Source of the DNA: CAVTHK01 sp964552235
GTDB taxonomy: Bacteria > Spirochaetota > Spirochaetia > SZUA-6 > CAVTHK01
Assembly: GCA_964552235.1 (NCBI GenBank)
Contig: CAZKGO010000094.1
Location: 1-18,150 of the forward strand
DNA length: 18,150 bases
Reading direction: 5' to 3'
The notes beneath the pieces are model-generated. The model had not been told where the DNA came from, did no database searches, and saw only the letters and a list, made by a program, of their open reading frames with translations. Of the stretch, positions 1 through 5,784 are shown piece after piece. Positions within the stretch are counted from its first letter, which is position 1. Each line of letters starts with the position of its first letter. The translations under genes and the position numbers were made by a program.

Positions 1-449
1 AGAAGACCGTATTGAGCGTCCATGAGCCATTTCCAGATGAGAGCGACGATGGAGATGGTCAACATGAAGGGAAAGAAGAAGAAGGCCTGCGCGACCGGCG
101 CGCTGCGGTGGCGGCCTCCCCACCCCCACAGCATCAGGGCAAAGGCGAGCCCGAGCCCGATGATCAGCGGGATGACCAGCGCCGCGAACTTGAGCGTGTT
201 CACCAGGGCGTTCCAGAAGCGAGGATCGGCGAACAGCTGCCGGTAGTTTCCGAGACCGATGAACCGCCCCGGGCCCGCGCCCTTCCACTCGAAGAGGCTC
301 ATCAGGATTCCCTCTGCCACCGGCCAGGCCAGGAATACCGTCCACACCAGCCCGAAGGGCAGCACGTAGAGGACCCCCTCCACAACGGGGTGCCGATGAA
401 GGATCTGGGAGAGGCTGATCGCAGTGTTCGCACGCGGTGGGCGCTGCAT
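1..449 (-). CDS. Sugar ABC transporter permease, MalF/UgpA type (partial, 3' end off the left edge)
   Basis: This is one of the two inner-membrane permease subunits of a binding-protein-dependent ABC importer for a sugar or glycerol-3-phosphate-like substrate. About 149 N-terminal residues are visible, and the frame stays open to the window edge. The translation begins MQRPPRAN and has a first membrane segment around residues 25-48. It then has the family hallmark GLGNYRQLFADPRFWNALVN, a second segment (LKFAALVIPLIIGLGLAFALM) and a third starting at AQAFFFFPFMLTISIVALIW. This is the usual start of MalF-type permeases, which total about 290-310 residues. It lies 49 nt downstream of the solute-binding protein gene on the same strand, so the two form an operon. 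The ATG is preceded only by a weak GAGCGGA ribosome site. The substrate is not determinable, and the second permease presumably lies outside the window. Confidence 0.88.
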   Translation of the reverse strand, partial: MQRPPRANTAISLSQILHRHPVVEGVLYVLPFGLVWTVFLAWPVAEGILMSLFEWKGAGPGRFIGLGNYRQLFADPRFWNALVNTLKFAALVIPLIIGLGLAFALMLWGWGGRHRSAPVAQAFFFFPFMLTISIVALIWKWLMDAQYGL

Positions 450-461
450 TCCGCTCAAGGG

Positions 462-492
462 CGACGAGGCCCCCGCAGGGGGGGCCTCGTCG
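462..492 (-). other. Intercistronic hairpin between binding protein and permease genes
   Basis: Perfect 13-bp inverted repeat (arms 462-474 and 480-492, core CGACGAGGCCCCC) around a 5-nt loop, in the 49-nt gap between the binding-protein stop and the permease ATG. No T-tract follows on the transcribed strand, so it is not a classic full terminator. Hairpins at this position in ABC import operons are known to stabilise the binding-protein mRNA or partly attenuate downstream permease expression, giving excess binding protein. That role here is inferred from position and stem strength. Confidence 0.7.
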
Positions 493-498
493 TTAACT

Positions 499-1782
499 TC
501 ACTTCGTGAGGATCGCGTTGCACTCCGCTTCGGCCGTGGCCAAAGCCTCCGGCCCGCTCATCATGCCGCCCACAGCCAGCTCGATCTTGGTTTCTATGGC
601 GCTCTCCAACTCCGACCCCTTGGTGTGCTTGACCGGATAGTGCACCTCTCCGGCGCCGATCATCTCGGCCAGCTTGATGCCCGCCCTCTGCCAGTACTCG
701 CTTTCGACCAGCTCCTTGCGGGCCAGGGCCGGTTTGAAGGCGCTTATGTGACCGGAGCCCATCGTGTAGATGTGGCAGTTCTCGACGTAGAACTTCGCAA
801 CCTCCATGGCCGCGACGTAGACTTCCTTGGGCGTCCCTTTCTTCTGCACGGGAATCACCAGGCCTTCGCCGTTGAGCCAGGTCGACCGCTTGTCGAAGAA
901 CACGGTCGTCTTGGCCGCGCCCCAGTCCACTCCGCTGGCCGTCGCGTTGGCGTAGAACCAGTTGCCGCCGTAGATGATGCCCAGCTGCTTGGCTCCGAAC
1001 TGCTTGTAGCCGTCACCACCGACGACGTTCCACCCGTACTTGTGGATGATGTCCACGATGAACTGCAGGGCCTTGGTTCCCTTCTCGTTGTTGAACGTGG
1101 CCTTGGTGTAGCCCGGGTCGAACATCTCCCCGCCCTGCTGCCACAGCGCCACCTCCCAGGCCCGGCGCCAGAAGCGGGGCGGCCCGTCGGAGGCGGGGTG
1201 GAAGGCATAGGCGCCGGTGGCCTTGATCTTGTTGGCCGCGGTTACGAAAGGCCCGCTGGTGTCGGGGAACTTCTCAGGGTCCAGTCCCGCCTTGCGGAAA
1301 AGGTCCTTGCTGTACCACATCATCTTGCCGGGGTAGTAGCCCGGCACAACGTACTGGGTCCCCTGGTAGAAGCTCTCCTCCCAGCCCTTGGCGTCGAAAT
1401 CCGCCTGCCGCAGCTTGGTGGCCTCGAACAGGTTGCCGTACGGCGACTTGTCGAGGGGTGTGTAGTACTCGTACATCTCCGGCAGCTTCTGGAAGGCGGA
1501 GGTCGCAAGCTGCGGAGCCTCGCCGGCCATCGCCGCCAGCCGGAGCTGCGCGTAGAACTGGGTCCACTGACCCTGAATAATGTCGGCCTTGATCTGCGGC
1601 TGACTCGCGTTGAACTTGTTGATGATGTCCACTTCGGCCTGAGCCGCCAACCCGTGGGCCAGTGTGCGCACCACGACGGTGATCGGCCCCTTGGCAGAAG
1701 CGCCCCCTTCTTTCTGGGCCCCGGCAAAAAGCGCCGCCGGCAACAGAAGAACCAGCAACACGACCATGCATCGTTTCCTCAT
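499..1782 (-). CDS. Extracellular solute-binding protein, family 1 (sugar ABC importer)
   Basis: Substrate-capture subunit of the ABC importer whose permease follows. From the chosen ATG it is 427 residues, normal for family 1 binding proteins. It has a signal peptide (MRKRCMVVLLVLLLPAALFA, residues 1-20) followed by GAQKEGGASAKG, a polar linker style common in spirochaete binding proteins. There is no lipobox cysteine, so a periplasmic protein is likelier than a lipoprotein. The mature part has the expected layout: ITVVVRTLAHG first strand, WTQFYAQLRLAAMAGEAPQLA near residues 80-100, the MMWYSKDLFRKAGLDPEKFP hinge segment, and a GIIYGGNWFYANA segment in the second lobe. The start at 1782 is preferred over the upstream in-frame ATG at 1830 because AAGGAGG lies just 5 nt before it and the signal peptide then begins correctly. 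Expression is likely controlled by the palindrome-bearing promoter at 1855-1883. Confidence 0.9.
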   Translation of the reverse strand: MRKRCMVVLLVLLLPAALFAGAQKEGGASAKGPITVVVRTLAHGLAAQAEVDIINKFNASQPQIKADIIQGQWTQFYAQLRLAAMAGEAPQLATSAFQKLPEMYEYYTPLDKSPYGNLFEATKLRQADFDAKGWEESFYQGTQYVVPGYYPGKMMWYSKDLFRKAGLDPEKFPDTSGPFVTAANKIKATGAYAFHPASDGPPRFWRRAWEVALWQQGGEMFDPGYTKATFNNEKGTKALQFIVDIIHKYGWNVVGGDGYKQFGAKQLGIIYGGNWFYANATASGVDWGAAKTTVFFDKRSTWLNGEGLVIPVQKKGTPKEVYVAAMEVAKFYVENCHIYTMGSGHISAFKPALARKELVESEYWQRAGIKLAEMIGAGEVHYPVKHTKGSELESAIETKIELAVGGMMSGPEALATAEAECNAILTK

Positions 1783-1854
1783 ACCTGCCTCCTTATCAGT
1801 GTTGGCATCACTGCGCAGCCGGGCAACCATCGTTGGCTCCCGGCCGGCGGCACC

Positions 1855-1883
1855 ATCGTAGCACGGTCGCCCGCGACCGTCAA
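1855..1883 (-). promoter_or_regulatory. Promoter with 18-bp operator palindrome for the sugar ABC importer
   Basis: Reading the minus strand, a -35 box TTGACG (1883-1878) and a -10 box TACGAT (1860-1855) are separated by exactly 17 bp. The spacer and the last three bases of the -35 box form a perfect inverted repeat ACGGTCGC-GG-GCGACCGT (1880-1863). This predicts a transcription start near 1848 and a leader of about 66 nt before the binding-protein ATG. A dimeric repressor, for example of a LacI, GntR or ROK type, bound here would block RNA polymerase. The regulator is not encoded in the window. Confidence 0.65.
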
Positions 1884-2021
1884 AATCAGCAACGCCGGTG
1901 AGCCGTCGCGGAACGCGCCGCGCGAGCCCCCGCGTGCAGCCTTCGGTCCTTCACACAACCTTCATTTTCGCCCCATCGATCGTTCGCGGACCTTTGCTAC
2001 CTTGCTGTCCAGGAGGTTCGC

Positions 2022-2531
2022 ATGAACACGACATCCAAGAGAGTGATCCTGGCGGGGATTCTCGCCGCTGTTGTTGCCCTGAGCGTGAGCGCCGAGAGCG
2101 CTTCGTACGGAGCGGCGGCTGCCAAGGCGGCCGTCAACCCGACCGTCGAGCAGATGCTCGTCTTCGCGATCCAGGACGAGTACCTGGCCCGCGCCGAGTA
2201 CGAGCTGATCATGAGCAAGGCGGGCAACATCCGGCCGTTCAGCAACATCATCAAGGCCGAGGAGCAGCACATCGAGTGGGTCGCCGACCTGATGCGCGAG
2301 AAGGGCTACAAGGTGCCGGCCGACGAGGGAGCGACGCACGCGGTGCTGCCCAAGGACCTCAAGGCCGCCTACGAGACCGGCGTTCAGGCAGAGATCGACA
2401 ACATCGCGATGTACGACGCGTTCCTCAAGAACGATCTGCCCGCAGACGTCAGGTCGCTGTTCGAGCGGCTGCGCGACGCCTCGGAGAATCACCTCCAGGC
2501 GTTCCGCACCAATCTGGCGCGGGCGCGGTAG
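2022..2531 (+). CDS. Exported ferritin-like DUF2202 protein
   Basis: A 169-residue protein with an N-terminal signal sequence (hydrophobic 8-20, likely cleavage after SVSA at about residue 24) and a four-helix ferritin-like domain of the DUF2202 family. Candidate di-iron ligands are E53 and E59/E61 in helix one (QDEYLARAEYELI), E80/E81 and H83 in KAEEQHIEW, E118/E124 in YETGVQAEIDNIAMYD, and E155 with H157 in ASENHLQAF. The spacing fits two ExxH-like pairs on a helical bundle. The family is uncharacterised; iron or peroxide handling in the periplasm is inferred from the fold. AGGAGG lies 6 nt before the ATG. It is followed 63 nt downstream by the DUF4405 membrane gene and shares its terminator, so the two are probably one operon. 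I see no convincing promoter in 1884-2021. Confidence 0.85.
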   Translation: MNTTSKRVILAGILAAVVALSVSAESASYGAAAAKAAVNPTVEQMLVFAIQDEYLARAEYELIMSKAGNIRPFSNIIKAEEQHIEWVADLMREKGYKVPADEGATHAVLPKDLKAAYETGVQAEIDNIAMYDAFLKNDLPADVRSLFERLRDASENHLQAFRTNLARAR

Positions 2532-2594
2532 CGGATGAGCGGGTGGGCGGCCACGCGGCCGCCCGACTCGCGACGTGAGAAGGGAGCAACACAA

Positions 2595-2930
2595 ATGAAG
2601 AAGAAGGCTGCGCTCAACTACTGGGTCGACGTGATCACGGGCATCGCCTTCGCGGTGGCAGCGATCTCCGGCATCGTCCTGCTGTTCGCCGGCTCCGGCG
2701 GCGGCTACCAGGGCGGGCGCAACGCGCGCTACGCGGCGAGCGCCCTGTCGCTCAGCCGCTGGTTCTGGAAGGACCTGCACGATTGGAGCGGCGTGATCGC
2801 CATGGTCGGCGTGCTGGGGCATTTCCTGCTGCACTGGAACTGGATGGTCTGCATGACGCGGAACCTGTTCCGCCGCCGCACCCCGGTCGCCGCCGAGGCG
2901 AGCGCGGAATCCTGCCCGACCGAGGCCTGA
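2595..2930 (+). CDS. Small DUF4405 membrane protein
   Basis: A 111-residue membrane protein of the DUF4405 type, small relatives of cytochrome b-like membrane anchors. Two membrane segments are visible: residues 9-33 (YWVDVITGIAFAVAAISGIV) and about 64-87 (WSGVIAMVGVLGHFLLHWNW). Histidines H62, H76 and H80 cluster at the ends of and within the second segment, suitable for heme or metal binding, though ligation is inferred. The C-terminus is a basic RNLFRRR stop-transfer sequence plus an acidic tail containing C107. The ATG at 2595 follows AAGGGAG by about 8 nt; the upstream in-frame ATG at 2535 lies immediately after the previous gene's stop and would add an unconserved-looking hydrophilic stretch. 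Pairing with a secreted ferritin-like protein suggests a membrane electron-transfer partner. Confidence 0.8.
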   Translation: MKKKAALNYWVDVITGIAFAVAAISGIVLLFAGSGGGYQGGRNARYAASALSLSRWFWKDLHDWSGVIAMVGVLGHFLLHWNWMVCMTRNLFRRRTPVAAEASAESCPTEA

Positions 2931-2947
2931 ACCCTGCACAGTCCACT

Positions 2948-2979
2948 GGGGACGCGCCCGCGCGCGTCCCCGTTTTTTT
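2948..2979 (+). terminator. Rho-independent terminator of the DUF2202-DUF4405 operon
   Basis: Perfect 9-bp GC-rich stem (GGGGACGCG at 2948-2956 with CGCGTCCCC at 2963-2971), a 6-nt loop and then seven T residues (2973-2979), 17 nt after the DUF4405 stop codon. This is a textbook intrinsic terminator for plus-strand transcription. The vapC stop lies only 11 bp beyond it on the opposite strand. On that strand the hairpin lacks a T-tract, so it would be a weak terminator for vapBC. Confidence 0.92.
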
Positions 2980-2989
2980 CCGCTGCGAC

Positions 2990-3433
2990 TCAGCGGCGCG
3001 GGCGATCTCGCAGCGGATTGCGGTGCCGCAGTCCGCTGAAACGGACAAAGTCGGCGTCGTTGGTGTTCAGCTCCGCCTGGTACTCTATGGCCAGCGCGGC
3101 GAGGACGGCGTCGGTCGTGAGACTCGCCGCTGCCCCGACTTCGTCGAGCAGGCGCTCGAGGATGGCGAGGTGCTCGCCTCCCGGCTCAATGATCCGGCAC
3201 AACGGAACCTCGAGCCACTGGCGCACGTGGCCGAGAGCCTCGGCAGGCCCCAGAGGCCGTTCGAGCACCCGGGGGTGGGTCATGAGGCGCAGGTAGCCGT
3301 GAAGAACCACCCACGGCAGCCCCACGAGCTCTTCGCCCGAAAGAGACCGCTCCCACCACCGCTTGGCAGCGGGATGGTGGGGAGCATCGCTGTTGTAAGC
3401 GTAAACAAGAAGGTTGACGTCGGGAATGATCAC
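2990..3433 (-). CDS. vapC: VapC-type PIN-domain toxin (ribonuclease)
   Basis: A 147-residue PIN-domain endoribonuclease, the toxin of a type II VapBC module. It begins MIIPDVNLLVYAYNSD with the metal ligand D5, has the family segment VLHGYLRLMTHPRV (44-56), then TTDAVLAALAIEY with D107, and NTNDADFVRF with D125/D127. This pattern matches the subfamily often annotated TA system VapC/PIN (TIGR00028-like), in which the central acidic position is commonly a glycine (here G46), so the lack of that Glu is not evidence of inactivity. Its ATG overlaps the vapB stop by 4 nt (ATGA), giving translational coupling. Expected targets are tRNA or rRNA, but the specific target cannot be predicted. Confidence 0.92.
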   Translation of the reverse strand: MIIPDVNLLVYAYNSDAPHHPAAKRWWERSLSGEELVGLPWVVLHGYLRLMTHPRVLERPLGPAEALGHVRQWLEVPLCRIIEPGGEHLAILERLLDEVGAAASLTTDAVLAALAIEYQAELNTNDADFVRFSGLRHRNPLRDRPRR

Positions 3434-3702
3434 TTCGGATGCCGTTTCGCCTTGGCGGCGGCCGCGTCTGCGTCCAGCTCGTCAACGAGCTGGTTGAGCC
3501 TCCGGGTGTCGATGCCGGGCCGCAAGCCGCAGGACCGGGCGTCGACCTTGAACCGTCTCCGCCCCCTCACCTGTTTCTTGTGCGCCTCAAGGCCCGCCTT
3601 GAGCGTGCTGTTCACGATCTCCTTGAAAGACTTGTTCTGCCGGTTCGCCAGCCGCTTGAGCTCCCGGGCGAGATCCGGATCGAGGGTCAGGGTGGTCCTC
3701 AT
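3430..3702 (-). CDS. vapB: VapB-type ribbon-helix-helix antitoxin
   Basis: A 90-residue antitoxin that should neutralise the adjacent VapC and repress the operon. Residues 1-38 (MRTTLTLDPDLARELKRLA then KSFKEIVNSTLKAGL) form a ribbon-helix-helix DNA-binding domain: a beta strand, a helix starting at DPDLA and a second helix starting near FKEI. The basic/acidic C-terminal half (VRGRRRFKVDARSCGL through LNQLVDELDADAAAAKAK) is the likely flexible toxin-wrapping arm. No Shine-Dalgarno precedes the ATG; together with the promoter position this suggests translation from a leaderless mRNA. The stop codon overlaps the vapC start. Confidence 0.9.
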   Translation of the reverse strand: MRTTLTLDPDLARELKRLANRQNKSFKEIVNSTLKAGLEAHKKQVRGRRRFKVDARSCGLRPGIDTRRLNQLVDELDADAAAAKAKRHPK

Positions 3703-3705
3703 GTG

Positions 3706-3737
3706 AGCATCATGATGCTAAGGGATGCTGCTGTCAA
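3706..3737 (-). promoter_or_regulatory. vapBC promoter with overlapping autoregulatory operator
   Basis: On the minus strand a perfect -35 box TTGACA (3737-3732) is followed after 17 bp by CATGAT (3714-3709), a 4/6 -10 box. The predicted transcription start falls on or within 2 nt of the vapB ATG (3702). The -10 box lies inside a perfect 14-bp palindrome AGCATCATGATGCT (3706-3719). A further GATGCT half-site on the plus strand (3724-3729) repeats exactly 10 bp, one helical turn, from the one in the palindrome (3714-3719). Tandem and inverted half-sites of this kind are typical of operators for ribbon-helix-helix antitoxins, so autorepression by VapB/VapBC is expected. Confidence 0.7.
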
Positions 3738-3785
3738 GATGTCTATGGGCGCAGCGGCGCGCCGGCCGGTCGCCGCGGAGTCGCT

Positions 3786-3814
3786 TTGTCCGCAGCCCCC
3801 GACCATACTACAAT
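3786..3814 (+). promoter_or_regulatory. Promoter of the enolase-superfamily gene
   Basis: TTGTCC (3786-3791, 4/6 to the -35 consensus), a 17-bp spacer and TACAAT (3809-3814, 5/6 to the -10 consensus) on the plus strand. Transcription would start near 3821, giving a leader of about 20 nt that contains the ribosome site GGAGG at 3830-3834. It is divergent from the vapBC promoter, with the two -35 boxes about 49 bp apart. I see no obvious operator palindrome in the core. Confidence 0.6.
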
Positions 3815-3840
3815 CCCGCATGCCGCCTTGGAGGTTCACG

Positions 3841-4995
3841 ATGAAGATCACGGGTGTGGAGTTCCTTCGCTTCTCGGCCGAGCACCGCAATGCCACGCGC
3901 AACTGGCTCGTGCTCAAGCTGCTCACCGACGACCCGCGCGTCTTCGGGCTCGGCGACGCCAGCGCCATGGATCACGACACCGAAGTGATGGCCCTCGTCA
4001 GGGCGTGGGTGCCCCGCTACCTCGCCGGCCGGGACCCCCTCGACTCCGAAGCCCTCTGGACGATCCTCTACCACAACTGCAACGCCCGCGGCGGCCGCCT
4101 GGCCACAACCGCTCTCTCGGGCGTCGACGTCGCGCTGTGGGACCTCAAGGGCAGGATCCTGGGCCAACCGGTCTGGAGGCTGCTCGGGGGCGCGCAGCGG
4201 GATCGGCTTCGCGTCTACGCCAACGGCTGGTACACCAATCCGGGAACGCCGGAGCAGAACGCGGCCGAGGCTCTGGAGGTCGTGGCGCGGGGCTACACGG
4301 CGGTCAAGTTCGATCCCTTCGGCCAGAGCAACTACTACACGATCTCGGCGGCCGAGGCGCGCCTGGCCGAGCAGCGGGTCGCGGCTGTCCGCAAGGCCGT
4401 GGGCTGGGACGTCGACATCCTCGTCGAGGCCCACGCCAAGTTCAACGTCGCCACGGCCATCCAGATCGGGCTGCGCCTGGAGCCCTACAAGCCGATGTGG
4501 TACGAAGAGCCGGTTTCCTCGGAGAACATCGACGAGCTGATCCAGGTCCGGCAGAGGGTCGCGATCCCGATCGCGGCGGGCGAGAGGCTGTACACCAAGT
4601 TCCCGTTCTTCGACCTGGTGGCCCGCGAGGCGGCGGACGTGCTGCAGCCCGACGTGGCCAACGCCGGCGGCATCACGGAACTGAAAAAGATCGCGGCCTT
4701 TGGCGAGGCGCGCCACGTGATGATGGCCCCCCACAACGTCTGCAGTCCCGTGGGCGCCATCGCCGAGATGCACCTCGGCGCCTCGCTGGCCAACTTCCTG
4801 ATCCAGGAGTACCACGCCGAGTTCTACTCGCCCCACTACTTCGACGTGATCAGGGGACTGCCGCGGCAGACCGACGGCTACGTGAGGCTCTCCGACGCCC
4901 CCGGCCTCGGACTGGAGCTGGACGAGGCGGAGATCGCTCGCCACCCGCCCCTGGACCGCACCAGCTCCTCGGGCGGGACGGTCAGGGGCATATAG
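3841..4995 (+). CDS. Enolase-superfamily protein, mandelate racemase/galactonate dehydratase-like
   Basis: A 384-residue enzyme of the mandelate racemase/muconate lactonizing subgroup, which abstracts the alpha-proton of a carboxylate and usually dehydrates or racemises sugar acids. The N-terminal capping domain (1-125) contains the 20s loop RFSAEHRNATRNW. The barrel gives metal ligands E196 (ILVEAHAKF), E222/E223 (YEEP) and E248 (GERL), with H198 and H298 (APHNVCSPVG) as candidate catalytic bases. KFDPF at 156-160 supplies the lysine-strand region. The first ligand is Glu rather than the commoner Asp; the EAH-x-F version occurs in some uncharacterised dehydratase-like subgroups. Length is normal. 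The ATG at 3841 follows GGAGG by 6 nt, better than the in-frame ATG at 3820. It has its own promoter and stands alone. A nearby acid-transport cluster suggests an acid-sugar substrate, which is inference. Confidence 0.88.
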   Translation: MKITGVEFLRFSAEHRNATRNWLVLKLLTDDPRVFGLGDASAMDHDTEVMALVRAWVPRYLAGRDPLDSEALWTILYHNCNARGGRLATTALSGVDVALWDLKGRILGQPVWRLLGGAQRDRLRVYANGWYTNPGTPEQNAAEALEVVARGYTAVKFDPFGQSNYYTISAAEARLAEQRVAAVRKAVGWDVDILVEAHAKFNVATAIQIGLRLEPYKPMWYEEPVSSENIDELIQVRQRVAIPIAAGERLYTKFPFFDLVAREAADVLQPDVANAGGITELKKIAAFGEARHVMMAPHNVCSPVGAIAEMHLGASLANFLIQEYHAEFYSPHYFDVIRGLPRQTDGYVRLSDAPGLGLELDEAEIARHPPLDRTSSSGGTVRGI

Positions 4996-5000
4996 AGGCA

Positions 5001-5019
5001 GCGCCCGGCCGGGCCGCGC
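5001..5019. other. GC-rich imperfect hairpin in a convergent gene gap
   Basis: The 27-bp gap between the enolase-superfamily stop (4995) and the converging MBL gene stop (5023) is largely an imperfect inverted repeat, GCGCCC-GGCC-GGGC(C)GCGC. It could stall or stop transcription from both sides, but neither strand has a T-tract, so terminator function is only a possibility. Confidence 0.3.
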
Positions 5020-5022
5020 CCC

Positions 5023-5784
5023 TCACACCTCGCAAGGCTCCAAGGGCACGGGCACCACGACCCGACCGGCGAACAGGGCCGCAGCCTCGCGCCTCACGTC
5101 GGCAGGCGCGGCCTTGGCGCGGTCAAAGTGGCAGAGGAAGAGCGTCTGCGCCCCCGCGGCGCGCGCCGCTTCCGCGGCCTGCCGGCCCGAGGAGTGGCCC
5201 GCTTCGTTGAGCGCAGCCTCCCACTCCGCGGTGGCCGAGGCCTCGTGCACCAGCGCCGCTGCACCCGCCGCCTCGGCGGCGACGCGCGGGCAGGGCCGCG
5301 TGTCGGCGCTGTAGACCAGCAGGCGCCCCTGGTGCGTCACGCGGAGGCCCGACGTCGGCACCGAGTGCTCCACGGGAAAGAGGCGCAGCGAGCAGCCGCC
5401 GGGCAGAGCGGTGTCGAGACCTTCGTCCATGATCCATTCGATGGGGAACAGGCGCGGCTTCTCGAGCAGCCCGAGCACGCCGCACAGCGATCGGGCCCGC
5501 TCGGCGGTGGCGGCGTTGCTGAGGACCCGCAGCGGCTTGCGCCGCCCCATGAGCCACAGCACGTGCACCAGCGACGGAAGGCCGTAGATGTGGTCGGTGT
5601 GGGCGTGGGTGATCACCAGCGCGTCGAGCGCGAGCGGGTCGAAGCCGGCGCGCAGCAGCGACTGGGCCGGGTTTCCGGAGGCGTCGACCAGGAGCGAAGC
5701 CTCGCCCGCGGCCAGCGCGAAGCTCACGTTGCCGTCGTCGGCAGACGGCACGGCTCCGCTCGCGCCCAGGAACACAAGCTTCAC
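5023..5784 (-). CDS. MBL-fold metallohydrolase, ribonuclease Z-like
   Basis: A 253-residue metallo-beta-lactamase-fold hydrolase. It opens MKLVFLGASGAVPS, the RNase Z/arylsulfatase-like start, and carries the zinc motif HAHTDH (H60, H62, D64, H65), then H140 (VEHSVPTSG), D161 (YSADTRPC), HEA at 180-182, HSSG at 197-200 and H219 (LCHFD). HEA and HSS resemble the HEAT and HST motifs of tRNase Z. A clear exosite arm is not visible and the protein is shorter than typical RNase Z (about 300), so a small-molecule hydrolase such as a lactonase or ester hydrolase is also possible. The GTG start at 5784 overlaps the tctA1 stop (GTGA), with AAGGAG 6 nt upstream. That coupling favours a metabolic role tied to the transported acid. 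Confidence 0.85.
   Translation of the reverse strand: MKLVFLGASGAVPSADDGNVSFALAAGEASLLVDASGNPAQSLLRAGFDPLALDALVITHAHTDHIYGLPSLVHVLWLMGRRKPLRVLSNAATAERARSLCGVLGLLEKPRLFPIEWIMDEGLDTALPGGCSLRLFPVEHSVPTSGLRVTHQGRLLVYSADTRPCPRVAAEAAGAAALVHEASATAEWEAALNEAGHSSGRQAAEAARAAGAQTLFLCHFDRAKAAPADVRREAAALFAGRVVVPVPLEPCEV

Noticed and set aside
424..2025. 533-codon open frame on the plus strand across the binding-protein gene
   Set aside because: It is antisense to a well-supported solute-binding protein with signal peptide and ribosome site and runs through two promoter regions; a compositional shadow.
2990..3433. Possible inactive VapC because the usual central acidic residue is Gly46
   Set aside because: Related PIN toxins with a PALFGFLR-like segment also have Gly here, and D5, D107 and D125/D127 are retained, so degeneration is not supported.
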